DNA from: Phaeobacter sp. QD34_24
Lineage (GTDB): Bacteria > Pseudomonadota > Alphaproteobacteria > Rhodobacterales > Rhodobacteraceae
Reading direction: 5' to 3'
Assembly (NCBI RefSeq): GCF_028890115.1
Contig: NZ_JARCJD010000007.1
Location: 1 to 64,000 of the forward strand
Length of the DNA stretch: 64,000 nucleotides
The first letter of the stretch is position 1. Each line of letters starts with the position of its first letter. The notes under the pieces are model-generated. The model had not been told where the DNA came from, searched no databases, and was given only the letters and a program-made list of their open reading frames with translations. The position numbers and the translations under genes were made by a program. This document shows, piece by piece, positions 18,416 to 27,261 of this stretch.

Positions 18416-19185
18416 GGCCGTCCCTGCCGCAGTCCCTGCTGCGCCTGCCGGTGGCCCATCGTGCGCTGCATGACATCGCGAAGGGTCGCCCCGAGAACAG
18501 CCGCGCGGCGATCCGCGCGGCGATTGCCGCTGGCTATGCGATCGAGATCGACCTGCAGCTGTCGTCGGATGGCTGCGCGATGGTGTTCCACGACGATGAC
18601 CTTGACCGGCTGACGGATGAGACCGGCCCGGTGCGCGCCCGCAGCCGGGAGGCGTTGCGCGCCATTGCCCTGAAAGGCGGCGATGGCGAGGGCATCCCGG
18701 ATCTGGCCGAGGTGCTGGACCTGGTGGCCGGGCAGGTGCCGCTGCTGATCGAGGTGAAGGATCAGGACGGGCAGATGGGTCGCAAGATCGGCCCGCTGGA
18801 GGCTGCGGCGGTCAAGGGGCTGGAAGGATACAGGGGCGATGTGGCGCTGATGTCCTTCAACCCTCATTCGGTGGAACGGCTGGCAGCGCTGGCGCCGCAG
18901 ATCCCGCGCGGCATCGTCACCAGTGCCTATGTGCCGGAAGACTGGCCGGAACTGCCCCGCGCGGTGTGCCACGACCTGCGCAACATTCCCGATTTCGAAC
19001 GCAGTGATGCCTGTTTCATCAGCCACGAGGCCGCGGATCTGGCCCGTCCCCGCGTGCAGGGCCTGCGGGATGCAGGCGTGCCGGTCCTGTGCTGGACGAT
19101 CACCTCGCCCGCAGAAGAAGCAGCCGCGCGCGGCCTTGCCGACAATGTGACCTTTGAAGGTTATCTTTCCGCCCTGCCGACTTGA
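18412..19185 (+). CDS. glycerophosphodiester phosphodiesterase (GDPD family)
   Basis: 257-residue TIM-barrel GDPD without a signal peptide, so cytoplasmic like UgpQ. Catalytic residues are visible: HRALHDIAKGRPENS (His and Glu), EIDLQLSSDG (metal Glu and Asp) and VFHDDDLDRLT (second His), then LLIEVKDQ. It hydrolyses glycerophosphodiesters to glycerol-3-phosphate and an alcohol. It is translationally coupled to the RidA-like gene by a 4-nt overlap. Confidence 0.92.
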   Translation: MRPSLPQSLLRLPVAHRALHDIAKGRPENSRAAIRAAIAAGYAIEIDLQLSSDGCAMVFHDDDLDRLTDETGPVRARSREALRAIALKGGDGEGIPDLAEVLDLVAGQVPLLIEVKDQDGQMGRKIGPLEAAAVKGLEGYRGDVALMSFNPHSVERLAALAPQIPRGIVTSAYVPEDWPELPRAVCHDLRNIPDFERSDACFISHEAADLARPRVQGLRDAGVPVLCWTITSPAEEAAARGLADNVTFEGYLSALPT

Positions 19186-19242
19186 TCCCTGCCCGCCAGG
19201 GGCCAGATACTGAAGCAAAACAGCAAGGGCCAAAACGGGCAG

Positions 19243-20430
19243 ATGGAGCAGGCACAGATTGAAATCCGGGTGTTGGACAGCCTCGCGCAGATCGCGGGCC
19301 GCGACTGGGATGCCTGCGCCTGCCCCGAGGCCGCCGATGGCGGGCGGCCGCTCGATCCCTTCACCACCCACCGGTTTCTGCTGGCGCTGGAGCAAAGCGG
19401 ATCTGTCGGGCGCGGCACCGGCTGGCAGCCGCAGTATCTGGCCGCCTATCAGGACGGGGTACTGATCGCCTGCGCGCCGCTTTTTGCCAAGTCGCACAGC
19501 CAGGGCGAATATATCTTCGATCACAACTGGGCCCATGCCTATGAGGGGGCAGGGGGGCGGTACTATCCCAAACTGCAGATCGCGGTGCCCTTCACCCCCG
19601 CCACCGGGCGGCGCTTCCTGGTGCGCCCCGGATATGAAGGCATCGGCCATTCCGCACTGGTGCAGGGCGCGGTGCAGCTGGCGGCGGACAATCGGCTGTC
19701 GTCGTTGCATGTGACCTTCTGCACGGAAGCGGAGGCTCAGATCGGCGAAGAAATGGGCCTTATGAGCCGCGCCACCCAGCAGTATCACTGGCTGAACGAC
19801 GGCTATCGCGATTTCGAAGACTTCCTCGCGGCGCTGTCGTCGCGCAAGCGCAAGACCCTGCGCAAGGAACGGCGGGCGGCGCAGGATTTTGGCGGAGAGA
19901 TCAGCTGTTATACGGGCGCCGATATCCGGGCCGAACACTGGGATGCCTTCTGGGCCTTCTACCAGGACACCGGCAGCCGCAAATGGGGCACGCCCTATCT
20001 CACGCGGCAGTTCTTCGATATCGCGCATGAGCTCATGGCCGAGGATATGCTGCTGGTCCTGGCCGAGCGGGACGGGCGCCCCATTGCGGGCGCGCTCAAT
20101 TTCATCGGGCGCGAGACTCTGTTCGGCCGCTATTGGGGCTGCATCGAACATCACCCCTTCCTGCATTTCGAACTGTGCTACTATCAGGCTATCGAGAGGG
20201 CCATCGCCATGGGGTTGTCCCGTGTGGAGGCCGGGGCGCAAGGGGAGCACAAGCTTGCGCGCGGCTACCTGCCGACCCAGACGCATTCCCTGCACTGGAT
20301 TGGCGATCCGGGCTTTGCCGATGCCGTCAGGCGCTATCTGGAGGCCGAACGCGCCGCCGTGGAAGAGGAGATCGAGATCCTGACGGACTATGGTCCCTTC
20401 AGAAAGGCCCAAGTGGAGGAACAGGAATGA
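19243..20430 (+). CDS. GNAT-superfamily protein of the DUF482/FemAB-like type
   Basis: 395 residues. Family features of the DUF482 (peptidogalycan-like) acyltransferases are [16 protein letters not shown], the [10 protein letters not shown] segment, [28 protein letters not shown] and the terminal block [26 protein letters not shown]. These proteins resemble FemAB and leucyl/phenylalanyl-type transferases, but the acceptor is not established. It lies 57 nt after the GDPD gene, and its stop overlaps the phhB-type start. Confidence 0.85.
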   Translation: MEQAQIEIRVLDSLAQIAGRDWDACACPEAADGGRPLDPFTTHRFLLALEQSGSVGRGTGWQPQYLAAYQDGVLIACAPLFAKSHSQGEYIFDHNWAHAYEGAGGRYYPKLQIAVPFTPATGRRFLVRPGYEGIGHSALVQGAVQLAADNRLSSLHVTFCTEAEAQIGEEMGLMSRATQQYHWLNDGYRDFEDFLAALSSRKRKTLRKERRAAQDFGGEISCYTGADIRAEHWDAFWAFYQDTGSRKWGTPYLTRQFFDIAHELMAEDMLLVLAERDGRPIAGALNFIGRETLFGRYWGCIEHHPFLHFELCYYQAIERAIAMGLSRVEAGAQGEHKLARGYLPTQTHSLHWIGDPGFADAVRRYLEAERAAVEEEIEILTDYGPFRKAQVEEQE

Positions 20431-20750
20431 GCGAGAAACTGTCAGATGCCGCCCGTGGTCCGCTGCTGGATCCACTGTTTCGGGCGGGCTGGAGCATGGT
20501 GGAGGGGCGCGACGCCATCACCAAGACCTATACGTTCTGCAGCTTTGATGCGGCTTTTGGCTGGATGACCCGCGCCGCGATCTGGGCCGAGAAGTGGAAC
20601 CACCACCCCGAGTGGAGCAATATCTACAACCGGGTCGTGGTGGTGCTGGCCACCCATGATGTGGGCGGGCTGAGCGCGCTGGATGCAAAACTCGCCCGCA
20701 AGATGGACGGGCTGTCCGAAGCCTCTACCCGGCAGCCGGAGATGGCCTAG
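20427..20750 (+). CDS. phhB: 4a-hydroxytetrahydrobiopterin dehydratase (pterin-4a-carbinolamine dehydratase)
   Basis: 107 residues. The signature [27 protein letters not shown] (in parts) contains the catalytic His pair and the later His of the PCD fold. The enzyme recycles oxidised pterin cofactor by dehydrating the 4a-carbinolamine. No phenylalanine hydroxylase gene is in the window, so another pterin or a moonlighting role is possible. The start overlaps the preceding stop (ATGA). The TAG stop codon is the first part of the 45-nt palindrome at 20747-20791. Confidence 0.94.
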   Translation: MSEKLSDAARGPLLDPLFRAGWSMVEGRDAITKTYTFCSFDAAFGWMTRAAIWAEKWNHHPEWSNIYNRVVVVLATHDVGGLSALDAKLARKMDGLSEASTRQPEMA

Positions 20751-20791
20751 CAACTGGACTTCTCAGGCCGCCTGAAAAATACAGTTGCTAG
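20747..20791. repeat. 45-nt palindromic repeat, copy 1, supplying the phhB stop codon
   Basis: Arms CTAGCAACTG and CAGTTGCTAG enclose a second inverted pair TCAGGC/GCCTGA. The right 22-nt arm is identical to that of the copy at 55067-55111; the left arm has mismatches in the middle (GGACTTC versus GTATTTT). TAG at 20748-20750 is the stop codon of phhB. It lies between convergent genes, 3 nt before the stop of the minus-strand gene, so a bidirectional terminator role is likely. Confidence 0.85.
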
Positions 20792-20794
20792 GCT

Positions 20795-21337
20795 TTATGA
20801 GCCCGGGGCCGGACATGGGGGTTCCATCTTCGACGGGAGACGGTTTGTAACCGCAATCCGAAACGCGCCTTCGTCGTTCAAGAATGCCATGATGACCGCC
20901 AGTTGCCCATCTGCTCCGCAGCGCACCCTGACGGGGGCAAAGGTGCGGGGCGTGTCAAAAACCACTGCCTTGTTTCCGGGCCTTTTGACCAGATTGTACT
21001 GGATGCCTGCCCAGAAACCGATGAGAGAGGACGCTTCGCCGAGCTGCAATGGAGGCATGGCCGCAACGAGGCACATGAACCAATTCCCGTCTTGAGACAC
21101 CGCGCTTGCAATAAGGGAGGCGCGCGGGTGTGTCACTGCCATTTCCCTCAATCCCTGAACCCTCACCAGCGGTTCCGCAGGATCAAACCCATCGAATGCC
21201 GTATTGTCCTGGTCGAAAACCAGGGCCTCGCACAGATCCGACATCTCCAGCCAATCGTGCGGCTGCCATCCTTGGGCAAGGGCCGGTGGTCCGAAAAGAA
21301 TACTGACCAAGGATGACATTAAAATGATGTGCCGCAT
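20795..21337 (-). CDS. hypothetical exported protein, 180 aa
   Basis: The N-terminus MRHIILMSSLVSILFGPPALAQ is a clear Sec signal, so a mature periplasmic protein of about 158 residues is expected. It has three Cys (LCEALVF, FMCLVA, RCGADG) and a fourth near the end (PPCPAPGS), which could form disulfides. No family is recognised. The AGGAG before ATG 21337 decides the start. Its end abuts the palindrome shared with phhB. Confidence 0.7.
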   Translation of the reverse strand: MRHIILMSSLVSILFGPPALAQGWQPHDWLEMSDLCEALVFDQDNTAFDGFDPAEPLVRVQGLREMAVTHPRASLIASAVSQDGNWFMCLVAAMPPLQLGEASSLIGFWAGIQYNLVKRPGNKAVVFDTPRTFAPVRVRCGADGQLAVIMAFLNDEGAFRIAVTNRLPSKMEPPCPAPGS

Positions 21338-21652
21338 TGCTGCTCCTATTGTGCTCTGCCTTGGGGATAGCATGCGCCCCTCAGATCATCCAACAGGGTA
21401 TGCGCCAGCCTGATGGTGGTCCGTCGTGCTGGGTCGCTTTTTCGGGGTCGGAACGTCGGAGGCCCGCCCCCGGAACGAGCGGATACCTGCCTGAGACATG
21501 ATTACCGGTTGAGCGCCACGGGCGTTGGCGACAAGATTGAATCGGTCGCCCGGATCCCCGGTGCCAGCATCTGTCTTGCCGGGGGAGAACTGCCAGCAAT
21601 TGGAGATGGCAGGGGGCAGACCATATCGACCTGCATGAAGGAGGAATGACAC
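21338..21652. other. 315-nt divergent intergenic region
   Basis: No gene is supported. It holds only an AAGGAGG site at about 21638 for the downstream gene and presumably both divergent promoters, which are not distinct enough to mark. Confidence 0.5.
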
Positions 21653-22264
21653 ATGAGGGTTTGGGCGACAGCAGCAACGGCTGTTCTGATGGCATCTCAG
21701 GCATTCGCAGGCTCATACGAGGTGAGATGCGAGACACGGAAGGTGCCGTATCAGGAAACCGTGAAGGGGGGCAGCCCCGAAAAGATCATCGGCGGCGCGA
21801 TCGTGGGTGGCGTGATCGGCAGGGTGGTGACCGACAAGAACGCCGGTGCGGCCGTCGGGGCCATCGTTGGCGGCGCCGTGGCCAATGAGACCAGCAAAAG
21901 CACCGTCACCAAATACCGGGATGTCGAGACCTGCACCAATGTGTTCATTCCCGATCGCATCACCGATACCGCGCAGCTGCAAAAGGTCTTGGCCGACCTG
22001 AACGCGGGCACTCCCGTCAGCAAGGAACTGACCATGGACGCGCAGTATACGATCGGTGTCGCCCATGACGGGCAGTGGGGGCCGAAGTCGCGCCTGGCGG
22101 CCGAGAAATACTTGGCAAACCTGGCTCCCGATGCGCCCCTCTATTCGCTGGTGGTCAATGATGTGGTCGTCGTCAGCTCGGCCGACGTCAATGCAATCAA
22201 TCAGATCAAGGACGCCCTGCTGGAAGCCGGAGTTGCCTCGCAGATCTTCGTCGATCTGGAGTGA
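21653..22264 (+). CDS. glycine-zipper (2TM-like) exported protein
   Basis: 203 residues: Sec signal (MRVWATAATAVLMASQAFA), then a glycine zipper at about 44-77 (IIGGAIVGGVIGRVVTDKNAG followed by AAVGAIVGGAVANE). This is the pattern of the 17-kDa surface antigen/Rickettsia-type glycine-zipper family. The C-terminal 100 residues contain a peptidoglycan-binding-like stretch (TIGVAHDGQWGPKSRLAAEKYL). It is likely an envelope protein of the periplasm or outer membrane; the precise function is unknown. Confidence 0.78.
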   Translation: MRVWATAATAVLMASQAFAGSYEVRCETRKVPYQETVKGGSPEKIIGGAIVGGVIGRVVTDKNAGAAVGAIVGGAVANETSKSTVTKYRDVETCTNVFIPDRITDTAQLQKVLADLNAGTPVSKELTMDAQYTIGVAHDGQWGPKSRLAAEKYLANLAPDAPLYSLVVNDVVVVSSADVNAINQIKDALLEAGVASQIFVDLE

Positions 22265-22330
22265 CGCGCCGCAGGCCGTCTGAAGCCCGGGCCGACCGGC
22301 CCCGGCCACTCTGGATAAAACAAGGAAAAA

Positions 22331-22359
22331 GGCCGCCCCGAACAGGGCGGCCTTTTCTA
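22331..22359. terminator. bidirectional terminator between the glycine-zipper gene and ctpA
   Basis: GGCCGCCC (22331-22338) pairs with GGGCGGCC (22345-22352) around CGAACA, with TTTTCTAT to the right and an A-run to the left. The flanking genes converge on it. Confidence 0.85.
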
Positions 22360-22379
22360 TTCTTGCCTTCAAGACCGGA

Positions 22380-23717
22380 TCAGTCGTTCGGACCCAGCGC
22401 CGACAGGCCCTTCAGGATGTCGATGGCATAGGCCAGCTGGTAATCCTGTTCGCGCAGTTCGGCGGCTTTTTCGGCCTTTTCGCGATCCTCTTCGATCTGG
22501 CGGATCTCGTCCTCGGTCAGGCTGTCATTGTTCAGGCGCCCGCGCAGATCCGCCTCGGACCGGGAGCGGTTCGCGGCCGAGGCGTCCTCTTCCTCTGCAC
22601 CGACGCGGCGGCGGGGCTGTTCCACCACGATGTCGGGGCTGACACCCAGCGCCTGGATCGAGCGACCCGAGGGCGTGTAGTAGCGCGCCGTGGTCAGGCG
22701 CATGGCGCCATCGCCGCGCAGGGGCATCACGGTCTGCACCGAGCCCTTGCCGAAGCTCTTGGTCCCCACCACGATGGCGCGGCGGTGATCCTGCAGGGCG
22801 CCTGCGACGATTTCCGAGGCCGAGGCCGAGCCGCCGTTGATCAGCACCACGATGGGCTTGCCACCCGACAGATCGCCCGGCGTTGCATTGAAGCGTTCGC
22901 CATCTTCCGGATTACGGCCCCGGGTCGAGACGATCTCGCCACTGTCGAGGAAGCTGTCAGCCACCTGGATCGCCTCGGTCAGAAGGCCACCGGGGTTGTT
23001 GCGCAGATCCAGCACGATGCCGTTCACCTTGTCGATGCCGCCTGCGGCCTCGATCTGTTCCTTCAGGCCGCTTTCCAGGTTGGGTGTGGTCTGGCGGTTG
23101 AAGGTGGTGATGCGCATCACAACGGTGTCGCCCTCGGTGCGGGCGCGCACGGCAGTGAGCTTGATGGTGTCGCGGATGATGGACACATCAAAGGGCTCCG
23201 ACTCGCCTTCGCGCACCACGGTGATGATGATCTCCGATCCCACCGGGCCGCGCATCATATCCACCGCCTCGTCCAGCGACAGGCCAAGCACGCTTTCGCC
23301 GTCCACATGGGTGATGAAATCGCCGGCCTCGATGCCGGCCTCATCCGCCGGGGTGCCATCGATGGGGGAGACCACCTTGACGAAGCCCTCTTCCTGGGTG
23401 ACCTCGATCCCCAGGCCGCCGAATTCGCCCTTGGTCTGCACCTGCATGCTGGCCGCATCGTCGGGAGACAGGTAGCTGGAATGGGGATCCAGCGACGACA
23501 GCATGCCGCCGATGGCCGCCTCGATCAGCTCTTTCTCGTCGACCTCTTCCACATATTGGGCGCGGATCCGCTCGAAGATATCGCCGAATAGATCCAGCTG
23601 CTCATAGACTGTCGCCTCGCGGGCGCCTTCCTGGGCCAGAAGAGGGCCTGCCACATATGTGGTTGCCACGATCCCTGCCAGCGTGCCGCCAAATGCGGCC
23701 ATCGCAAATTTTTTCAT
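22380..23717 (-). CDS. ctpA: S41-family C-terminal processing protease CtpA
   Basis: 445 residues: N-terminal membrane anchor/signal (MKKFAMAAFGGTLAGIVATTYVAG), PDZ domain (about 85-170) and tail-specific protease core. The catalytic Ser lies in GGSASASEIVAGAL and the catalytic Lys in GTKSFGKGSVQT. These proteases cleave the C-termini of periplasmic proteins and in Gram-negatives often trim peptidoglycan hydrolase partners. The charged C-terminal extension (EEDASAANRSRSEADLRGRL, EEDREKAEKAAELREQ) is typical of alphaproteobacteria. Start 23717 lies 7 nt after the envC-type stop, so it is the last gene of gpmI-envC-ctpA. Confidence 0.95.
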   Translation of the reverse strand: MKKFAMAAFGGTLAGIVATTYVAGPLLAQEGAREATVYEQLDLFGDIFERIRAQYVEEVDEKELIEAAIGGMLSSLDPHSSYLSPDDAASMQVQTKGEFGGLGIEVTQEEGFVKVVSPIDGTPADEAGIEAGDFITHVDGESVLGLSLDEAVDMMRGPVGSEIIITVVREGESEPFDVSIIRDTIKLTAVRARTEGDTVVMRITTFNRQTTPNLESGLKEQIEAAGGIDKVNGIVLDLRNNPGGLLTEAIQVADSFLDSGEIVSTRGRNPEDGERFNATPGDLSGGKPIVVLINGGSASASEIVAGALQDHRRAIVVGTKSFGKGSVQTVMPLRGDGAMRLTTARYYTPSGRSIQALGVSPDIVVEQPRRRVGAEEEDASAANRSRSEADLRGRLNNDSLTEDEIRQIEEDREKAEKAAELREQDYQLAYAIDILKGLSALGPND

Positions 23718-23724
23718 GAAACCT

Positions 23725-24885
23725 TCATCCACCTTTTCCGGCGTCGAACCATGTTTCAGGATCCACCGGACTGTTGTCCATTCTGACTTCTATATAGAGC
23801 GTTTCTGTGCGGTCAGTTCCACCCCCTTCACCAATTGGTGACAAAATCGCGCTGACCTGGGGGTTCTGACCGCCCATCAGCCCGACCGGAGTGCCCTCGG
23901 GGATGACCTCACCTGCCGCGCCATAGACCTCGGCCAGGCCCGACAGGATGAACAATGTGTCGGGCTGTGGCTCCAGAATCATCACATTGCCGAGGTCCAG
24001 CAGAGGCCCGCGATAGCGGATCGTCGCCGCCGTGGGAGAGGTCACCAGAGCCCGTGGACGCGCCGCCACCAGGATGCCGGGGCGGGCAATCCCGGCTGCA
24101 TCGCGCGCGCCATAGCTGCGCAGCACCAACCCTTCGACCGGCAGCGGCAGCGTGCCGCGCAGGTCGCTGACATCGGCCTGGCTTTCGATCACCTCCCCTT
24201 CGGCAATCTCCGCCAGACCGCTGGCAAAGCCGGTCAGCGTCTCGGTCGAGGAAATCAGTACCGCGGTGCGCATCGGGTCCTCGGTAAAGCGTTTCGGCAG
24301 ATCGGTGCGGTCGGCAATGGCGGTAGAGAGGTCCGTGCGGGCGCTCTGAATGCCGCTGAGGCCCAGTCGCAGCTTGTCCGCCGCTGCCTGTTGCAACAGG
24401 CGCAGGGTCTGCACCTCTTCCAGGTCGCCGCGCAGGGCTTCGGCCCGGGCGTTCAATCCCGGTGTCACCTCGGCCAGCATCATCGCCGAGCGCGCCGCCC
24501 CCAGCGGCCCCGAGGGGTGTAGCATCAGCACAGGCGCGGAAGAGGTTTCGATGGTCTGGATGATGCCCAGGAGTTCGGCCACCTCATCTTCGCGGGCGCT
24601 GAGCTGCGCCAGAAGCTGGGATTCGCGCCGCGCCACGCCGCGCAAGCCGTCGCGCATGGCGGCCAGCCCCGCCTCATAGGCGCGGATGGTCTCGCTCAGC
24701 GCCTTGACCCGGTCGCGGGCGCTGCCGGCCTCCTCCAGTTGCAGGGTGGCCGCTTCCAACTGCTCTGCCGCCTGACGCGCCGCGCGCGCAGCCTCCGTTT
24801 CGGCCTGCGCCGACACGGCCAGTGCCAGGCAAAGCGCGAGACCACGGATGGGGCCGCGGCAAATGCTGGCGGCGCGCCGGATCAT
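23725..24885 (-). CDS. EnvC-like murein hydrolase activator (coiled coil plus degenerate LytM domain)
   Basis: 386 residues: signal peptide (ALCLALAVSAQA), long coiled coil (about 30-220) and C-terminal M23/LytM domain (about 260-386). The zinc ligands of active LytM enzymes are missing: the region normally reading H-x3-D has ARDAAGIARPG, and the normal HxH strand reads LYIEVRMD with no His. EnvC proteins are non-catalytic and act by activating amidases during cell separation, so loss of the ligands fits. The start ATG overlaps the gpmI stop (ATGA). The partner downstream is CtpA. Confidence 0.85.
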   Translation of the reverse strand: MIRRAASICRGPIRGLALCLALAVSAQAETEAARAARQAAEQLEAATLQLEEAGSARDRVKALSETIRAYEAGLAAMRDGLRGVARRESQLLAQLSAREDEVAELLGIIQTIETSSAPVLMLHPSGPLGAARSAMMLAEVTPGLNARAEALRGDLEEVQTLRLLQQAAADKLRLGLSGIQSARTDLSTAIADRTDLPKRFTEDPMRTAVLISSTETLTGFASGLAEIAEGEVIESQADVSDLRGTLPLPVEGLVLRSYGARDAAGIARPGILVAARPRALVTSPTAATIRYRGPLLDLGNVMILEPQPDTLFILSGLAEVYGAAGEVIPEGTPVGLMGGQNPQVSAILSPIGEGGGTDRTETLYIEVRMDNSPVDPETWFDAGKGG

Positions 24886-26399
24886 GCGAGCAGGCTCTCG
24901 CCGGTCATCTCTTCCGGCTTGGGCAGGCCCATCAGCGCCAGCAGGGTGGGGGCCAGATCCGCGAGGCGGCCATCGCGCAAGGTCGCCCCTTCGGGACCGC
25001 CCACCAGCGCCAGCGGCACCAGGTTGGTGGTATGGGCGGTATGGGCGCCGCCGGTGACGGGATCGACCATCACCTCGCAATTGCCGTGATCCGCCGTCAC
25101 CAGCATGGCGCCGCCCGCCTTTTCCAGCGCGGCGACGACCTGTGTCAGCCCCTGATCCACTGCCTCGCAGGCCTTGATCGCGGCTTTGATGTCTCCGGTG
25201 TGGCCGACCATATCGGGGTTGGCGTAATTGGTGACGATCAGGTCATAGCCCTTCTCGATCGCCTCGACGAACTTCTCGGTCACCTCGGGGGCGGACATCT
25301 CGGGCTGCAGATCGTAGGTCGCGACCTTTGGCGATTTCGGCATGTAGCGGTCCTCGCCCACCTCGGGTTCTTCCTTGCCGCCGTTGAGGAAGAAGGTCAC
25401 ATGCGGATATTTTTCCGTCTCGGCCAGGCGGAACTGGGTCAGCCCCTGTTTGGCGACCCATTCCCCCAGGGTGTTGACGATGGGCGCCTTGGGATAGCAG
25501 GTGGTCATATAGGCGTTGTGACCGTCAGAGTATTCCACCATGCCCAGAAGCGCCGCCAGATCGGGCCGCGCGCCGGTGTCGAAATCGGCAAAGCCCGGCT
25601 CCCCGATGGCGCGCAGGATCTCGCGCGCACGATCCGCGCGGAAGTTGAGGCAGAAGAAGCCGTCGCCGTCCCTCAGCCCGTCAAAGCCCGCTACAACGCT
25701 GGCGCCGATGAATTCATCGGTTTCGGACTGGTTATAGGCGTGATCCACCGCGTCATGGGCACCGCGTACCCGGCGGCCCTCACCCTTGATCATGGCATCA
25801 TAGGCTTCCTTCACCCGCTCCCAGCGGTTGTCGCGGTCCATGGCGTAATAGCGCCCCGTCACCGTGGCGATGCGGGCGCCCTCGGGCATCTTCTCTTTCA
25901 GCTCTTCGAAATAGCCATAGGCGGATTTCGGCGCCACATCGCGCCCGTCGGTGACCGCATGCAGCCAGACCGGCACGCCCGCATCCCGGATCGCTTTGAT
26001 CGCCGCCAGGATATGGGTGATATGCCCGTGTACGCCGCCATCCGAGACCAGCCCCATCAGATGCGCGGCACCGCCTGTTTTCTTCAGCTTGGCGATGAAG
26101 TCCTGCAGGGCGCCGTTCTGAAAGAAGGAGCCATCCTCGATGGCAAGGTCGATCTGGCCCAGATCCATCGCCACCACCCGGCCCGCGCCGATATTGGTGT
26201 GGCCCACCTCGGAGTTGCCCATCTGCCCCGAGGGCAGCCCCACATCCGGCCCATGGGTGATCAGCCGCGCGGTGGGGCCCTTTTCCATGATCGCATCGAA
26301 GGTGGGTGTATTCGCCATATGGGGCGCATTGGCCACCCCCGGCTCCCCTGTGCCCCAGCCGTCAAGAATGCAAAGAACAACGGGTTTGGGTCTGCTCAT
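24882..26399 (-). CDS. gpmI: 2,3-bisphosphoglycerate-independent phosphoglycerate mutase
   Basis: 505 residues of the alkaline-phosphatase fold. Family features are VVLCILDGWG (metal Asp), the phospho-acceptor Ser63 in MGNSEVGH, HGGVH-type VSDGGVHGH, FNFRADRAREI and the metal site TADHGNCE. It interconverts 3- and 2-phosphoglycerate in glycolysis/gluconeogenesis with Mn. It heads the gpmI-envC-ctpA operon; metabolic and cell-wall genes are cotranscribed. Confidence 0.97.
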   Translation of the reverse strand: MSRPKPVVLCILDGWGTGEPGVANAPHMANTPTFDAIMEKGPTARLITHGPDVGLPSGQMGNSEVGHTNIGAGRVVAMDLGQIDLAIEDGSFFQNGALQDFIAKLKKTGGAAHLMGLVSDGGVHGHITHILAAIKAIRDAGVPVWLHAVTDGRDVAPKSAYGYFEELKEKMPEGARIATVTGRYYAMDRDNRWERVKEAYDAMIKGEGRRVRGAHDAVDHAYNQSETDEFIGASVVAGFDGLRDGDGFFCLNFRADRAREILRAIGEPGFADFDTGARPDLAALLGMVEYSDGHNAYMTTCYPKAPIVNTLGEWVAKQGLTQFRLAETEKYPHVTFFLNGGKEEPEVGEDRYMPKSPKVATYDLQPEMSAPEVTEKFVEAIEKGYDLIVTNYANPDMVGHTGDIKAAIKACEAVDQGLTQVVAALEKAGGAMLVTADHGNCEVMVDPVTGGAHTAHTTNLVPLALVGGPEGATLRDGRLADLAPTLLALMGLPKPEEMTGESLLA

Positions 26400-26554
26400 C
26401 GGTAGGTCTCCGCCATGATCGGGCTGTTTCAGCGTTGAGATGCCTTCTACAGGCTTGCCGTGGATTGGGAAACCGCCGTTAGCGCCAGATGCGGCAAAGC
26501 TGCGCTGCGGGAGGCTCTCCTTGGCCGCCTATGTAGGCACGTCTCCGGCCCGTT

Positions 26555-26950
26555 TCACCCCATGCGCGGCAAAAGCGGCACCCGGCGGGCCAGATCTGAA
26601 CCCAAGGTTTCTGCCTCATAGAATGGCGACAGGGGAGCCGGAGCCAGAAGATCCGCATTGCCGTCCAGAAACGCCTCGGCAGTGTCGTAATTCCCATTGG
26701 CCATGCGCTCGGCTGTGAGGCTCAGAAAGCCCAACGTCACGGTGGCGTTGAACTTTTCCGGCACCCCGGCATTGCTGGCCAGTTGCCGCAGGCCCCTGGC
26801 ATAGATCGCTATCCCCTCGAAAACCTCGTGGGCCGACAGGATCTCATAGGCGACACCCAGATGCGCGCGATGGCTGAACCCCTCTGGCCCCAGGCGCCCT
26901 TCGGCCAGTTCCCGGGCCATCTGCGGATAATCGGTGCGTTCAAGGCTCAT
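26555..26950 (-). CDS. small hypothetical protein with FSHRAHL motif, 131 aa
   Basis: No named family. The protein looks all-helical, with conserved-looking FSHRAHLGVAYEIL and NATVTLGFLSLTAERM segments. Similar small proteins with an H-x2-HL motif occur in other bacteria without known function. Its ATG overlaps the stop of the preceding 82-aa gene (ATGA), so the two are translated together. The pair sits immediately 3' of the truncated dnaE2. Confidence 0.65.
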   Translation of the reverse strand: MSLERTDYPQMARELAEGRLGPEGFSHRAHLGVAYEILSAHEVFEGIAIYARGLRQLASNAGVPEKFNATVTLGFLSLTAERMANGNYDTAEAFLDGNADLLAPAPLSPFYEAETLGSDLARRVPLLPRMG

Positions 26951-27195
26951 TCCGGATCCTCCGTCAGGCTGTGGCTGTCGGCGGCCGTCAGGTCCAGCTC
27001 GTATACCCCGCGCAGCGCGGCGATCTTTTTCAGCGTCGCATCTGAGAAGGGCGCCTTTCCCTCAAAGGCATGCAGCGCCATTCCCTCCACCAGCTCGGCC
27101 ACCGAGATATCGAGATATTCCGCCAGCGCCTTCATGGTCTTCAAAAGCCGCGCCTCGATCCGCAGGCCGGTTTGTACACGTGTGACTGTCTTCAT
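26947..27195 (-). CDS. small ribbon-helix-helix-like protein, 82 aa
   Basis: The N-terminal half (VQTGLRIEARLLKTMKALAEYLDISVAELVEGMAL, in parts) has the strand-helix-helix spacing of RHH DNA-binding proteins: a short basic/hydrophobic strand, a first amphipathic helix, a turn, then a second helix. This is a pattern judgement, not a firm family match. AAGGAGAG before ATG 27195 supports the start. First gene of a two-gene overlap pair, a layout shared with toxin-antitoxin modules, but no known toxin is recognised in the partner. Confidence 0.6.
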   Translation of the reverse strand: MKTVTRVQTGLRIEARLLKTMKALAEYLDISVAELVEGMALHAFEGKAPFSDATLKKIAALRGVYELDLTAADSHSLTEDPE

Positions 27196-27261
27196 GGCGC
27201 TCTCCTTGCTCCTGAAGGGGGATATAGGAGAATGCATGTGTGTTATCAAGGTACCAAGGTG

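Noticed and set aside
18334-20475. 713-codon open frame opposite the GDPD and DUF482 genes
   Set aside because: It spans several translationally coupled real genes in antisense and has no recognisable domain.
20770-20780. Neisseria-type DNA uptake sequence in the palindrome (GCCTGAAAAA resembles part of uptake motifs)
   Set aside because: The match is short and the host is an alphaproteobacterium; only the terminator analogy is kept.
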